Notes under the pieces: model-generated
Database searches by the model: none
Seen by the model: the letters and a program-made list of their open reading frames with translations, nothing else
What the model was told of the DNA's origin: nothing
NCBI GenBank assembly: GCA_003604995.1
Contig: QZJD01000039.1
Coordinates: forward strand, 1 to 33,304
Source: Desulfobulbus sp.
GTDB taxonomy: Bacteria; Desulfobacterota; Desulfobulbia; Desulfobulbales; Desulfobulbaceae
Direction of reading: 5' to 3'
DNA: 33,304 nt
Translations under genes and position numbers: made by a program
Shown here: positions 1 to 8,103 of the stretch, piece after piece
Layout: each line of letters starts with the position of its first letter
Position numbering within the stretch: position 1 is the first letter of the stretch

Positions 1-10
1 GCGTCTTCCT

Positions 11-60
11 TGTGAAATCGTCCTCAACGGAGCGCTGCTCCGCTTCCGGGCGATTTCACA
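11..60. repeat. Nested palindromic repeat at left edge
   Basis: Perfect 10-bp arms TGTGAAATCG (11-20) and CGATTTCACA (51-60) enclose a second perfect hairpin, CGGAGC (28-33), loop GCT, GCTCCG (37-42). No T-run follows on either strand, so it does not look like an ordinary terminator. The hairpin-within-hairpin form resembles the repeat at 32880-32999 and suggests a dispersed palindromic element; copy number cannot be judged from this window. Confidence 0.6.
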
Positions 61-206
61 ACTCATCCTTGCCCAGAATATTTTTCTCTCGATCTCGCGG
101 CGACGTTTATTTTGCAAGAGGCTCTATCAATATCTGATAACGTCGCAATAACCTGAAACTCAGGGCATCCGCCACTGAGATTTCAATAAGTTGCAAAGGA
201 TGCCGG

Positions 207-239
207 TGTCGGTTCCTCATTTTTAATGCGGAACCGACA
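207..239. repeat. Inverted repeat upstream of metY
   Basis: Perfect arms TGTCGGTTCC (207-216) and GGAACCGACA (230-239) surround a 13-nt AT-rich loop that can close further by CAT/ATG pairing. No T-tract follows on either strand. It lies about 155 bp before the proposed metY promoter, so it may end or fold a transcript entering from the left, or bind a protein. Confidence 0.5.
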
Positions 240-345
240 ATATTTGAGGGGGTGGCCTGATGTATACCGGTGCCGGACATTCCTGTCAAACGGAAGTTGC
301 AGGGCGCGGCCGTACCGGCGGACCGCGTTTTTGCTTGCTCGTAAC

Positions 346-358
346 ACCACAATGTGGT
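346..358. promoter_or_regulatory. Operator-like palindrome ACCACAATGTGGT
   Basis: A perfect 6-1-6 palindrome lies 34 bp upstream of the -35 box of the proposed metY promoter. This size and symmetry are typical of a dimeric regulator site. A control role for methionine genes is inferred from position only; the cognate regulator is unknown. Confidence 0.35.
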
Positions 359-391
359 AATAAAAATGGATGCGCTGCATGCGCGGTGAGT

Positions 392-420
392 TTGCATTTT
401 CCTGAATTCCCGGATATATT
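392..420 (+). promoter_or_regulatory. Predicted sigma70 promoter of metY
   Basis: TTGCAT (392-397), a 17-bp spacer and TATATT (415-420, 5 of 6 consensus) predict a start near 427 and a leader of about 45 nt, ending with AAGGAGG (462-468) just before the ATG at 473. Confidence 0.5.
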
Positions 421-472
421 GAATCATCATCAATAAGATCGGCTGCGGCCGACCTTGACGCAAGGAGGAAAA

Positions 473-1819
473 ATGAGCAACCTGAAGCCGGAGACCGTGG
501 TCCTGCACGGCGGACATGTCCCTGATCCGACGACCCGCAGCCGCGCCGTACCCATTTATCAGACCACCAGCTACGTCTTCGCCGACACCGACGATGCCGC
601 CGGATTGTTCAGTCTGAAGCCCGAGGTCTGGGCCCCGCGCCTCAACCTGGAGACGGAGGGGCTGCGACCGGAAGATTTTTCGCCGGAGTCCACCGGTAAC
701 ATCTATACCCGGATCATGAATCCCACCACCGATGTACTGGAGCGCCGGCTGAACCAGCTGGAGGGCGGCGTGGGAGCCCTGGCCACCAGCTCGGGCTCCG
801 CGGCCATCACCTATGCGATCCTCAATATCTGCGACCAGGGCGACCATGTGGTTTCCTCATCCAGCCTCTATGGCGGCACCTACAACCTGTTCCGCCATAC
901 GCTGCCCCGCTACGGGATTACCACCACTTTTGTCCGGGGAGGCCGGCCTGAGGATTTCGCGGCGGCCATCACTGCGAAGACCAAGTGCGTCTTTGTTGAA
1001 AGCATCGGCAACCCGGGTCTGGACACCCCGGACTTTGAAGCGATCGCTGCTGTGGCCCACCGGGCGGGCCTGCCCCTGATCGTGGACAATACGGTACCCA
1101 CCCCTTATCTCTGCCGGCCCTTTGATTTCGGCGCCGATATCGTGGTCCACTCCCTGACCAAGTTCTGCGGGGGTCACGGCAACTCCATCGGCGGCATCCT
1201 GGTCGATGCGGGCCGTTTCGATTGGAAGGCTTCGGGAAAATTCCCCATGCTCACCGAGCCCGATCCTTCCTACGGCGGCGTGGTCTGGGCGGACGCGGTG
1301 GGCCGCGCCGCCTACATCATCCGGGCCAGGACCATTCTGCTGCGCGATACCGGGGCCTGTCTCTCGCCGTTCAACAGCTTTCTTATTCTGCAGGGGATCG
1401 AGACCCTGCCCCTGCGCATGGAGCGGCACAGCGCCAATGCCCTGGCGGTTGCCGAATACCTGCGCCACCATCCCCAGGTCGAGTGGGTCCTCTATCCCGG
1501 CCTGGACAACCATCCGACCAGGACGCAGGCCGCGAAATATTTGCGCCACGGTTGCGGGGCATTGGTGGGTTTCGGGATCAAAGGGGGGCTCGCCGCGGGC
1601 AAGCAGTTCATCAACCGGCTGCAACTGTTCAGCCATCTGGCCAATATCGGCGATTCCCGCAGCCTGGCCATTCACCCGGCCTCCACCACCCATTCTCAGC
1701 TGGCTCCGGAGGAACAGGCCGCCGCGGGCGTCTCTCCGGACTTCATCCGCCTGTCCGTGGGGCTGGAGCATATCGACGACATTCTTGCCGATCTCGGACA
1801 GGCCCTCCCACCGGCTTGA
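473..1819 (+). CDS. metY: O-acetylhomoserine sulfhydrylase (aminocarboxypropyltransferase)
   Basis: A cytoplasmic PLP enzyme of the Cys/Met metabolism family that makes homocysteine from O-acetylhomoserine and sulfide. The 448 residues open with the typical [11 protein letters not shown] stretch, carry the Y-x-R-x-x-N-P-T motif of sugar-phosphate type binding, the TSSGSAA loop, and the PLP lysine K230 in [11 protein letters not shown]. The C-terminal half keeps [14 protein letters not shown] and ends in the usual S-V-G-L-E-x-x-D-D block. The start is ATG 473, supported by AAGGAGG; the upstream in-frame TTG at 455 has no such site. The substrate should come from MetX (6021-7172). Sulfhydrylation rather than transsulfuration fits a cell that makes sulfide. 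A cystathionine synthase or lyase role is less likely because of the length and the STTHSQL signature. Confidence 0.93.
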   Translation: MSNLKPETVVLHGGHVPDPTTRSRAVPIYQTTSYVFADTDDAAGLFSLKPEVWAPRLNLETEGLRPEDFSPESTGNIYTRIMNPTTDVLERRLNQLEGGVGALATSSGSAAITYAILNICDQGDHVVSSSSLYGGTYNLFRHTLPRYGITTTFVRGGRPEDFAAAITAKTKCVFVESIGNPGLDTPDFEAIAAVAHRAGLPLIVDNTVPTPYLCRPFDFGADIVVHSLTKFCGGHGNSIGGILVDAGRFDWKASGKFPMLTEPDPSYGGVVWADAVGRAAYIIRARTILLRDTGACLSPFNSFLILQGIETLPLRMERHSANALAVAEYLRHHPQVEWVLYPGLDNHPTRTQAAKYLRHGCGALVGFGIKGGLAAGKQFINRLQLFSHLANIGDSRSLAIHPASTTHSQLAPEEQAAAGVSPDFIRLSVGLEHIDDILADLGQALPPA

Positions 1820-1907
1820 AAATCGACCCAGTTCCGAAGCGGCCACCGGCCGACACTTCCACCCCTGATCGAACGCAAGGCTCCCGGGCGGCTAACACCC
1901 TGGAGCC

Positions 1908-1936
1908 TTGACATTCCGACCGTTTGTGCGGATAAT
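1908..1936 (+). promoter_or_regulatory. Strong sigma70 promoter for the PilZ gene
   Basis: TTGACA (1908-1913), exactly 17 bp, then GATAAT (1931-1936). This is a near-consensus promoter starting 89 bp after the metY stop, so the PilZ gene is probably transcribed on its own rather than by read-through. The predicted leader is about 37 nt. Confidence 0.65.
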
Positions 1937-1979
1937 ACAAAGAGAGAACCGGTTGAGCAATTCCACTGGGAGGCGCGTC

Positions 1980-2336
1980 ATGCAAGCGAACCGCAGAACA
2001 GCAGAGCGCATGGAAAGCGTTGGTCTGATGACCAACCTCTTTGACGGCAGATCGGCGGTGCTGGGGCTCGTGGAGGATGTCTCCCGGGGTGGTCTGCGGG
2101 TATCCGCCATTCCGAGGGTGTTTGAGGATGGGGTGGAGACCTGTTATGCCGTTGTCAACGGTGGATGGAGGGATTTTCATCTTGCCCTCCGGCCCCGCTG
2201 GGTTGAACCGGCGCCAAGAGGCAGAGGGGTATACAAGAGGGTGGGCTTTCAGATCCTCCATCCGCCGACAGCCTGGATGAATTTTATCAAAGAAAAGGAA
2301 GACGAACAGCACTCGGACATGGTTTTCGCCGCCTGA
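1980..2336 (+). CDS. Single-domain PilZ protein (c-di-GMP receptor)
   Basis: 118 residues made almost entirely of one PilZ domain, the common bacterial receptor for cyclic di-GMP. The two ligand motifs are visible: R-x3-R in NRRTAER near the start and D-x-S-x2-G in DVSRGG. The tail half follows the unit seen twice in the next gene: C-x-A-V-V-N, L-x-P-R-W-V, VGFQI, PP-x2-W. The start chosen is ATG 1980, six bases after GGGAGG (1968-1973); longer in-frame TTG starts at 1908 and 1953 lack a good site, and 1908 is inside the -35 box. There is no enzymatic or membrane segment, so it probably acts by binding a partner. Which process it controls cannot be told from the sequence. Confidence 0.8.
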   Translation: MQANRRTAERMESVGLMTNLFDGRSAVLGLVEDVSRGGLRVSAIPRVFEDGVETCYAVVNGGWRDFHLALRPRWVEPAPRGRGVYKRVGFQILHPPTAWMNFIKEKEDEQHSDMVFAA

Positions 2337-2449
2337 AACCCCTGGCTCGCTCCATTGCTCCGGTGTTCCCGATCCTGTCGTTTGTTGTTTTTCTCCGCGC
2401 CCGGTCGCAGACTATGCCACCCCCAATGCTTTTCTTGTCAGCTCACTTC

Positions 2450-2479
2450 TTGACATCGACCTGACCAGCGCAGTAAATT
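2450..2479 (+). promoter_or_regulatory. Possible promoter of the tandem PilZ gene
   Basis: TTGACA (2450-2455), 18 bp, TAAATT (2474-2479, 4 of 6). It lies 150 bp before the ATG in the 294-bp gap between the two PilZ genes, which otherwise shows nothing recognisable. Confidence 0.4.
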
Positions 2480-2630
2480 AACAATTAAGGGCGCGCGTCA
2501 ATCCTTCCCATTGGGCCGAGTCGGCGTCCGGAATGCCAGGGCGGATATTGTCTGCTGTTGCCGGGTTGACCCCGTCCGCGGACAGGACCCTCCCGTCTGG
2601 CGCTTTGCCAAATCATCATGAGGGGGATGC

Positions 2631-3341
2631 ATGTCAGAGGAACGAAGAAAAGGTCAACGCTTTCAATCTCCCGGTCTCAACTCAACCCTTTCCGACGGCA
2701 ATTCGGCCTTTATTGTCGTGGTTGATGATGTGTCCAAAACAGGGATGGGCGTTTCCCAGGTTCCGGAAGATTTTGATGAAACGGTCAACCACTGTTTTGC
2801 CCTGATCAATGCCCCTCTGGAAAAGTTCACGTTGATCCTCAAGCCACGCTGGGTTCATTCCAGCAGTAAGGGCAAGTTTAAAAGGATCGGATTTCATATC
2901 GACGATCCGCCGGTGGAATGGATTGAATTTGTAGAGGGCTTCAAAGAAAAGACCCGCGATGAATCCGAGCGGGAGGCTGCCCGGCACAGAGTTCTTGGCT
3001 TGATGGCGGTGATTTCCGACGGCAAGACAAAGTCCATTGGTGTGGTCGAGGACCTCTCGGAGAGCGGATTGCGCCTGACTCAGCTGCCGCCGGATTTTGA
3101 CGAGTCAACGGGCAGCTGTACGGCCGTGGTGAACAGCCCCACCGGCGATGTCCACGTCAGTCTGCACCCCTGCTGGATACGAACCGCCAACAAGGGGATG
3201 CACAAAACCATCGGTTTCAAAATTCATAATCCTCCATCAGGCTGGCAAAAGCTGATCGAAGAGCTGGAAAAAGACGACGGTCAGCTGGGATTTTTGGTCA
3301 TGGGCGAGGACGACGAGGAGTCGGGGAATAATACGCCCTGA
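2631..3341 (+). CDS. Tandem PilZ-domain protein (two c-di-GMP receptor domains)
   Basis: 236 residues with two PilZ domains, about 1-105 and 115-215. Domain one has RRKGQR (R-x3-R) and DVSKTG; domain two has REAAR and DLSESG, so both keep the residues that contact c-di-GMP. Both share the order S-D-G, V-V-x-D-x-S-x2-G, P-x-x-F-D-E, C-x-A, L-x-P-x-W, K-G-x2-K-x-I-G-F and P-P-x2-W with each other and with the upstream single-domain protein. A charged coiled linker rich in E, K and R joins them, and the tail is acidic. The start is ATG 2631 after AGGGGG. There is no membrane or catalytic part. The likely history is gene duplication followed by fusion or internal duplication. Function beyond nucleotide binding is unknown. 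Confidence 0.8.
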   Translation: MSEERRKGQRFQSPGLNSTLSDGNSAFIVVVDDVSKTGMGVSQVPEDFDETVNHCFALINAPLEKFTLILKPRWVHSSSKGKFKRIGFHIDDPPVEWIEFVEGFKEKTRDESEREAARHRVLGLMAVISDGKTKSIGVVEDLSESGLRLTQLPPDFDESTGSCTAVVNSPTGDVHVSLHPCWIRTANKGMHKTIGFKIHNPPSGWQKLIEELEKDDGQLGFLVMGEDDEESGNNTP

Positions 3342-3464
3342 GCCTGATTCCCGGAGTGAGGGGCTACATCGGGCAGGGCATCCGAGCCCGTTGCCGGCGA
3401 CGCCGTTCCCTCTTGGTCATTTCGTCCCCTCCATGATGAGTACTGTTCCTCAGCCCCTTTACGG

Positions 3465-4391
3465 TCATTCCGCCAGGAGATCCGTGCTCAGGTAGCGTTC
3501 TCCGGTATCGGGCAGGATGACGACCACCCGTTTGCCGGCATTGTCCGGACGGCCCGATACCTTGCGGGCGGCGGCCACGGCAGCCCCGGAAGAGATGCCG
3601 CAGAGAATCCCCTCCCGGCGCGCAACCTCCCGGCCGGTTGCGAAGGCCTCCTCGTTGGTGACCTGGACAATTTCGTCGAGCAGCGAGCGGTCCAGAACCT
3701 GGGGCACGAACCCCGCACCGATCCCCTGGATCTTATGCGGACCGGGCTGGCCGCCGGAGAGAACCGGCGAGGCGGCGGGTTCCACCGCCACTATCCGGAT
3801 CGCGGGATTTTTTTCCTTGAGCATGGCGCCGGCGCCGGTGATCGTGCCGCCGGTGCCGACGCCGGCGATCAGGATGTCGATCCCTCCCCCGGTCTGTTCC
3901 CAGATCTCCGGACCGGTGGTGGTCCGGTGGATTGCCGGGTTGGCCGGGTTGCCGAACTGATCGGGCATCCAGGCGCCCGGGGTGGCGGCGAGCAGCTCCT
4001 GCGCCTTGGCGATGGCCCCTTTCATGCCCTTTTCGCCCGGGGTGAGAACCAGTTCCGCCCCGAAATGGCGGAGCAGCTTGCGGCGTTCGATGCTCATCGT
4101 TTCAGGCATGGTCAGGATCAGCCGGTAGCCGCGGGCCGCCGCGACAAAGGCCAGACCGATGCCGGTGTTGCCGCTGGTCGGCTCGATGATCGTCGTCTCC
4201 CTGGTGAGCAGGCCGTCGCGTTCGGCGGCATCGACCATGGCCACCGCGATCCGGTCCTTGACGCAGCCCAGCGGATTGCCGGACTCCAGCTTGCCCATCA
4301 GCTCCATCCCCAGTTCCCGGCTCAGGGCGTTCAGCCGGACCATGGGGGTCTGCCCGACCACGCGGGTGATGTCACTTTGCAGCGGTTTCAT
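3465..4391 (-). CDS. cysK: Cysteine synthase A (O-acetylserine sulfhydrylase)
   Basis: A cytoplasmic PLP enzyme of fold type II that joins O-acetylserine and sulfide to give cysteine. The 308 residues match the usual length. Visible features are the PLP lysine K45 in GCVKDRIA, the substrate loop TSGNTG at 72-77, the phosphate-binding glycine run [12 protein letters not shown], and the late SSGAA segment. The ATG lies inside the last codons of cysE (20-bp overlap) and is preceded by AGAGGAA, so the two are co-translated. CysE-CysK pairs are known to form the cysteine synthase complex through the CysE C-terminal tail, which here ends in a polar tail without the classical terminal isoleucine. 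CysM or a cystathionine synthase is less likely because of the serine acetyltransferase partner. Confidence 0.93.
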   Translation of the reverse strand: MKPLQSDITRVVGQTPMVRLNALSRELGMELMGKLESGNPLGCVKDRIAVAMVDAAERDGLLTRETTIIEPTSGNTGIGLAFVAAARGYRLILTMPETMSIERRKLLRHFGAELVLTPGEKGMKGAIAKAQELLAATPGAWMPDQFGNPANPAIHRTTTGPEIWEQTGGGIDILIAGVGTGGTITGAGAMLKEKNPAIRIVAVEPAASPVLSGGQPGPHKIQGIGAGFVPQVLDRSLLDEIVQVTNEEAFATGREVARREGILCGISSGAAVAAARKVSGRPDNAGKRVVVILPDTGERYLSTDLLAE

Positions 4392-5373
4392 GATTCCTCT
4401 TTTTTTTGCCGATATAGACCAGTTCCGGTTGTTTGAGCAGCACCTTGGTGTCCGGGCCGATGCTTTCGGTCAGCCAGACGTTGCCGCCGACGATGGAGCG
4501 CGCGCCGATCACCGTTTTGCCGCCCAGAATGGTGGCGTTGGCGTAGATAATCACCTCGTCCTCGATGGTGGGATGCCGCTTGGTATTGCGCAGTTTTTCC
4601 CCGGCATTGCGCGGCAGGGACAGGGCGCCCAGGGTGACGCCCTGGTAGAGGCGGACCCGGTTGCCGATCTCCGTGGTCGCGCCGATCACCACCCCGGCGC
4701 CATGATCGATGAAAAAACTGTTGCCGATTTCCGCGCCGGGGTGAATGTCGATGGCGGTGCGGCTGTAGGCGTACTCGCTCATGATCCGCGGGATGAGCGG
4801 CACCTCCAGCTCAACCAGCCGGTGAGCCAGCCGGTAGACCAGGATGGCGAAAAAGCCGGGGTAACTGAAGATAACCTCGTCCGCGTTTTCCGCGGCCGGG
4901 TCGCCCAGCAGGGTGGCCCGGATGTCCAGGTCGAGCAGTTCCTTGATTTCGGGCAGGGAAGAGATGAAGGCCGCCGAAATTTCATAGGAGCGCTCCCCGC
5001 AGCGGGTGCAGGATTTGTTGTGGCGGAAGCAGTCGTGGCGGATGGCGGAGCTGACCTGGTGGGCCAGGTTTTCGTAAAAGGTGCTCAGGGTCTGGCCCAG
5101 ATGGTATTCCAGGTTTTCCGCGCTCAGGATTACGGTGGAGAAATAGCCGGGAAACAGGATCTGCTGCGCCTGCTGGATCAGTTTTTCCACCTCGTGCTTG
5201 GACGGGATCGGCACCGGTTCGTTGTGGCTGAACCACTTCTTTGAGGTAAACCCCCGGGTCAGATGCCGGACGACTGGCGGCACCGCGCTGAAGAGGTTTT
5301 CCTCAGACAAGGTCTCGGTTCGGCACTCGCCCGGGATGAAATCCTTGCTTCCCATGACTTTCAGTTTTTTCAT
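4372..5373 (-). CDS. cysE: Serine O-acetyltransferase
   Basis: Transfers acetyl from acetyl-CoA to serine, the first and usually feedback-controlled step of cysteine synthesis. The protein has 333 residues. The C-terminal half is a left-handed beta-helix of hexapeptide repeats, from about [12 protein letters not shown] to GGNVWL, holding the catalytic DHGAGVVIG and the loop YQGVTLGAL. The alpha-helical N-terminal half is longer than in the E. coli enzyme and contains a small cysteine cluster, CTRCGE, as in the long EpsC/SAT forms found in many Desulfobacterota. It overlaps cysK by 20 bp and lies 25 bp downstream of metW, so one transcript metX-metW-cysE-cysK is plausible. No leader motif was seen in front. 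Confidence 0.9.
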   Translation of the reverse strand: MKKLKVMGSKDFIPGECRTETLSEENLFSAVPPVVRHLTRGFTSKKWFSHNEPVPIPSKHEVEKLIQQAQQILFPGYFSTVILSAENLEYHLGQTLSTFYENLAHQVSSAIRHDCFRHNKSCTRCGERSYEISAAFISSLPEIKELLDLDIRATLLGDPAAENADEVIFSYPGFFAILVYRLAHRLVELEVPLIPRIMSEYAYSRTAIDIHPGAEIGNSFFIDHGAGVVIGATTEIGNRVRLYQGVTLGALSLPRNAGEKLRNTKRHPTIEDEVIIYANATILGGKTVIGARSIVGGNVWLTESIGPDTKVLLKQPELVYIGKKKRNHETAAK

Positions 5374-5398
5374 TGACGTTCACCAGTAACATTTAAGG

Positions 5399-6031
5399 TC
5401 AAGCCGGCCGTTCCAGCATCATGATCCCGTAAGTTGCCCGCAGGTTGGTCAGCCAGGTGATGATATGGCCCTGCTGGTCATGGTGGTGGGTGTTGATCGC
5501 CACCTCCCGGGCCAGGCGCACCCCGATCATCCGCAGAAACCGCTTGAAGTCCTTGATGGTGATCACCCTGATGTTGGGCGTGTCGTACCACTCGTAAGGC
5601 AGCTGGTCGGTCACCGGGGCATGCCCCGTGCCCAGGATCTGCAGGCGGACCAGCCAGTGGCCGAAATTGGGAAAGCTGACAATGACCCGTCGCCCGATGC
5701 GCAGCAGTTCGGGGATCAATTCCCGGGGCGCCATGACCTGCTGCAGTGTCTGACTGAGAATCACAAAATCAAAGGATTGATCAGGATAATCGTGCACCTC
5801 GTCCAGGAAGTTGCCCTGCAGGACGGTCAATCCCCGCTCGATGCAGCGGGCCACCTTGGTCCCGGCCTGTTCGATGCCGGTGCCGTGCACCCCCTTCTCC
5901 TGCTTAAGGAGATAAAGCAGGTCGCCGTTGCCGCAGCCAAGATCCAGCACCCGCGCGCCCGGCGTGATCCAGGAAGCGATGACCTGAAGATCGAAGCGGC
6001 TGTTTTTCAGCAGATCACCGTCAGCATTCAT
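5399..6031 (-). CDS. metW: Methionine biosynthesis protein MetW
   Basis: A class I SAM-dependent methyltransferase-fold protein that is almost always paired with metX in proteobacteria and is needed with it for homoserine acetylation or its control. Its exact biochemical role is still poorly defined. The 210 residues show the SAM-binding loop VLDLGCGNGDLL near residue 30-40, then FVILSQTLQQV and a family block S-F-P-N-F-G-H-W. The YEWYDTPNIRVITIKDF stretch is characteristic of MetW. The ATG overlaps the end of metX by 11 bp, showing translational coupling. Confidence 0.93.
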   Translation of the reverse strand: MNADGDLLKNSRFDLQVIASWITPGARVLDLGCGNGDLLYLLKQEKGVHGTGIEQAGTKVARCIERGLTVLQGNFLDEVHDYPDQSFDFVILSQTLQQVMAPRELIPELLRIGRRVIVSFPNFGHWLVRLQILGTGHAPVTDQLPYEWYDTPNIRVITIKDFKRFLRMIGVRLAREVAINTHHHDQQGHIITWLTNLRATYGIMMLERPA

Positions 6032-7172
6032 GGCTTATCCGGTCGAGAAAGCCGGCGATCAGTTTGTCCATCTGCTCGCTTGGCATGAGGAAGGCGTCAT
6101 GGCCCCAGCGGGCGTCGATTTCACAGAAGCTGACATTGCTGCCGCTTTTTTTCAGGGCGGAGACAATGGCCCTGGACTGGTAGGTGGGATAGAGCCAGTC
6201 CGAGGTGAAGGAGATCACCAGAAAACGGATGTGGGCCAGAGCGTCATTGACCAGCAGGTTGGCGCCGTCCCGTTCCAGGTCGAAATAGTCCGCGGCCTTG
6301 GTGATGTAGAGCAGTGCGTTTGCGTCGAAACGGGCGACGAATTTGGCGCCCTGGTGGCGCAGGTAGCTTTCCACCGCGAAGTCGCCGGTGAAATCATAGG
6401 ACAGGGTGGAGCGATTCTGCAGCTTGCGGCCGAACTTTTCGCGCATGGATTCGTCAGATAGGTAGGTGACATGGCCGATCATCCGGGCGACCGCCAGACC
6501 ATGGTCGGGACCGGGACCATCGTAGTAGTTGCCACCGCGCCAGTTGGGATCGGACATGATCGCCTGGCGGGCCACTTCGTTGAAGGCGATGGCCTGGGCC
6601 GAATGGCGGGTGGTGGTGGCGATGGGGATGGCGGATACCACCATCTCCGGATAGTCGACGCACCAGCGCAGCACCTGCATGCCGCCCACCGAACCGCCCA
6701 GCATGGACATGATCTTGGTGATCCCCAGGTGGTCCAGCAGTCGCTTCTGCGCCCGGACCATGTCCTTGATGGTGACCATGGGAAAATCGAAGCCGTAGGG
6801 CCGGCCGGTTTTCGGGTTGATGGAGGAGGGGCCGGTGGAACCCATGCAGCTGCCCAGGATGTTGGAGCAGACCACAAAATAGCGGTTGGTGTCCACCGGC
6901 TTGTCCGGACCCACCATGACTTCCCACCAGCCGGGCCGCTGGTCCTCGGCGCTGTAGTAGCCGGCGACGTGCGAATCTCCGGAGCAGGCGTGCAGGATGA
7001 GCACCACGTTGCTGCGGTCCTTGTTCAGGGTGCCCAGGGTTTCATAGGCCAGGGTGATCGGCCCCAGCCGGGCCCCGGAATCCAGGACCATTTCATCGGG
7101 CGGTTCGGCAAAGGTGAAATATTGCTTTTCCACCAGCAGTTTCGAGGAAGGTTTGTCCGGCACGGAATTCAA
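6021..7172 (-). CDS. metX: Homoserine O-acetyltransferase
   Basis: An alpha/beta-hydrolase-fold enzyme that acetylates homoserine with acetyl-CoA and feeds MetY. In the 383-residue frame the nucleophile is S161 in GGSVGGMQ, the acid D325 in TSDWLYP and the base H358 in WGHDAF. The NP and GP segments around ACSGDSHVAGYY and GSTGPSSINP are typical of MetX. No ATG is available: the first start after the upstream stop is TTG 7172, and GTG 7163 is an alternative; neither has a strong ribosome site, and clear homology begins near residue 14. MetX sequences can use succinyl-CoA instead, so acetyl specificity is inferred from the family and the MetY partner. Confidence 0.9.
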   Translation of the reverse strand: MNSVPDKPSSKLLVEKQYFTFAEPPDEMVLDSGARLGPITLAYETLGTLNKDRSNVVLILHACSGDSHVAGYYSAEDQRPGWWEVMVGPDKPVDTNRYFVVCSNILGSCMGSTGPSSINPKTGRPYGFDFPMVTIKDMVRAQKRLLDHLGITKIMSMLGGSVGGMQVLRWCVDYPEMVVSAIPIATTTRHSAQAIAFNEVARQAIMSDPNWRGGNYYDGPGPDHGLAVARMIGHVTYLSDESMREKFGRKLQNRSTLSYDFTGDFAVESYLRHQGAKFVARFDANALLYITKAADYFDLERDGANLLVNDALAHIRFLVISFTSDWLYPTYQSRAIVSALKKSGSNVSFCEIDARWGHDAFLMPSEQMDKLIAGFLDRISHEC

Positions 7173-7204
7173 CTCGTCACGTCTCTATGGGTACGAAGGA
7201 ATAA

Positions 7205-7213
7205 TTTATACCA
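7205..7213 (-). promoter_or_regulatory. Extended -10 promoter box of metX
   Basis: Read on the reverse strand this is TGG followed by TATAAA, an extended -10 element. No good -35 box is found at 17 bp. The start would be near 7198, giving a leader of about 25 nt. Confidence 0.4.
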
Positions 7214-7483
7214 CACTGTAGCATCTCCGGGGTGGAAAAGAAAGTATTTTTCGCTCTCGGCACTGCTTCGCGGCAGGGGGGAGAAGGGGTTGACAGGATC
7301 GGCTGATGATCAATATTCAGCACCGTTCGTCATTGTCAGCGGGCCGGAGGAGAGCGACCTCCTTTATTGTACCTTGAAAATAATCATGACGCAAATGGAC
7401 GGCATCGCCGGCCGGTTGAGAATCGAGGTCGGCGCGACCGTCCGGTTGGCGGAACCCGCACCGCCGCTGATTTTCTTTCAATT

Positions 7484-7512
7484 TTGCGCAAGGCCCCCTG
7501 CTGATATATAAT
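7484..7512 (+). promoter_or_regulatory. Promoter of the BCAM0308-type gene
   Basis: A perfect TATAAT (7507-7512) is preceded at 17 bp by TTGCGC (7484-7489). The start near 7519 would give a 57-nt leader ending in AAGGAGGG (7563-7570). Confidence 0.5.
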
Positions 7513-7575
7513 ACAGGAAAAGGCAATGCGACCGGAATGGACAACCCACGGTTTTCACAATGAAGGAGGGTGTGT

Positions 7576-8061
7576 ATGGACAAGGGGAAATTCGGCAGGC
7601 GGGACCGGCTGGTCAAGGAAAAAGAGCATGACACCTATCGGGAGGGAAAAAAGCTCCCCGAGCCTTCTCTGTGCCAGCAGTGCGGCGCGGTTTTTGCCAG
7701 CGGCCGATGGGGCTGGAGCGAGGCGCCCGCAGGCGCGGAAAAGACGGTCTGCCCAGCCTGTCAGCGGATCATCGATGATTTCCCCGCCGGCTACGTTGAA
7801 CTGCATGGCTCCTTTTTTGAAGAACGGCGCGAAGAGATTCTCAACCTGGTCAGTAACGAAGAAAAATTGGAAAAGGGCGAGCATCCCCTGGAGCGGATCA
7901 TGCAGGTCAAGAAGGAAAACGGCCATACCCTGATCACCACCACCGGCGTGCATATGGCCAGGCGCATCGGCGAGGCCGTGGTCCGCGCCTACCAGGGCGA
8001 CCTGACCTTCACCTACGGCGACAACGAAAAAACGGTTCGGGTCAACTGGCAGAGCAGGTAG
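7576..8061 (+). CDS. BCAM0308-family zinc-ribbon protein
   Basis: 161 residues, cytoplasmic, no signal or membrane segment. The N-terminal third has two cysteine pairs, CQQC and CPAC, set about 40 residues apart, which should bind zinc like the NMD3-type ribbon. The rest is a small alpha/beta domain with an acidic helix (EERREEILNLV), the segment LITTTGVHMARRIGEAV and an end rich in beta structure. The general layout matches proteins named BCAM0308 family, found in sulfate reducers and Burkholderia; no function is established. The start is ATG 7576, five bases after AAGGAGGG; a GTG at 7570 lies inside that site. It has its own promoter and stands alone. Confidence 0.7.
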   Translation: MDKGKFGRRDRLVKEKEHDTYREGKKLPEPSLCQQCGAVFASGRWGWSEAPAGAEKTVCPACQRIIDDFPAGYVELHGSFFEERREEILNLVSNEEKLEKGEHPLERIMQVKKENGHTLITTTGVHMARRIGEAVVRAYQGDLTFTYGDNEKTVRVNWQSR

Positions 8062-8070
8062 CGGAAAAGG

Positions 8071-8103
8071 AGGGGGCCGGCGTCATGGGCATGGCCCCTT
8101 TAT
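8071..8103. terminator. Bidirectional hairpin between convergent genes
   Basis: GGGGCC (73-78 of 80xx) pairs with GGCCCC (8093-8098), extendable by a G-T and an A-T pair, followed by TTTAT on the plus strand. On the minus strand the stem is followed by a pyrimidine-rich run. It sits exactly between the stops at 8061 and 8103. Confidence 0.45.

Larger units (their letters stand above)
61..472. other. Intergenic region upstream of metY
   Basis: No convincing gene is present; the long reverse-strand frame across it is an antisense shadow of metY. It holds a 10-bp inverted repeat at 207-239, a 6-1-6 palindrome at 346-358 and a likely sigma70 promoter at 392-420. No SAM, SAH or T-box riboswitch signature was recognised. 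Confidence 0.6.
7173..7575. other. Divergent intergenic region metX / BCAM0308-type gene
   Basis: 403 bp without a gene. On the metX side an extended -10 box is seen, and on the other side a TATAAT box; both are listed separately. The middle (about 7220-7480) shows no repeat, riboswitch or RNA gene that I recognise. Confidence 0.5.

Noticed and set aside
61-472. SAM or SAH riboswitch in front of metY
   Set aside because: The hairpins do not match the conserved cores of SAM-I, SAM-II or SAH riboswitches, and the best promoter leaves only about 45 nt of leader.
107-847. 246-residue reverse frame at the left end
   Set aside because: Mostly antisense to metY, with low-complexity glycine and arginine content and no start signals.
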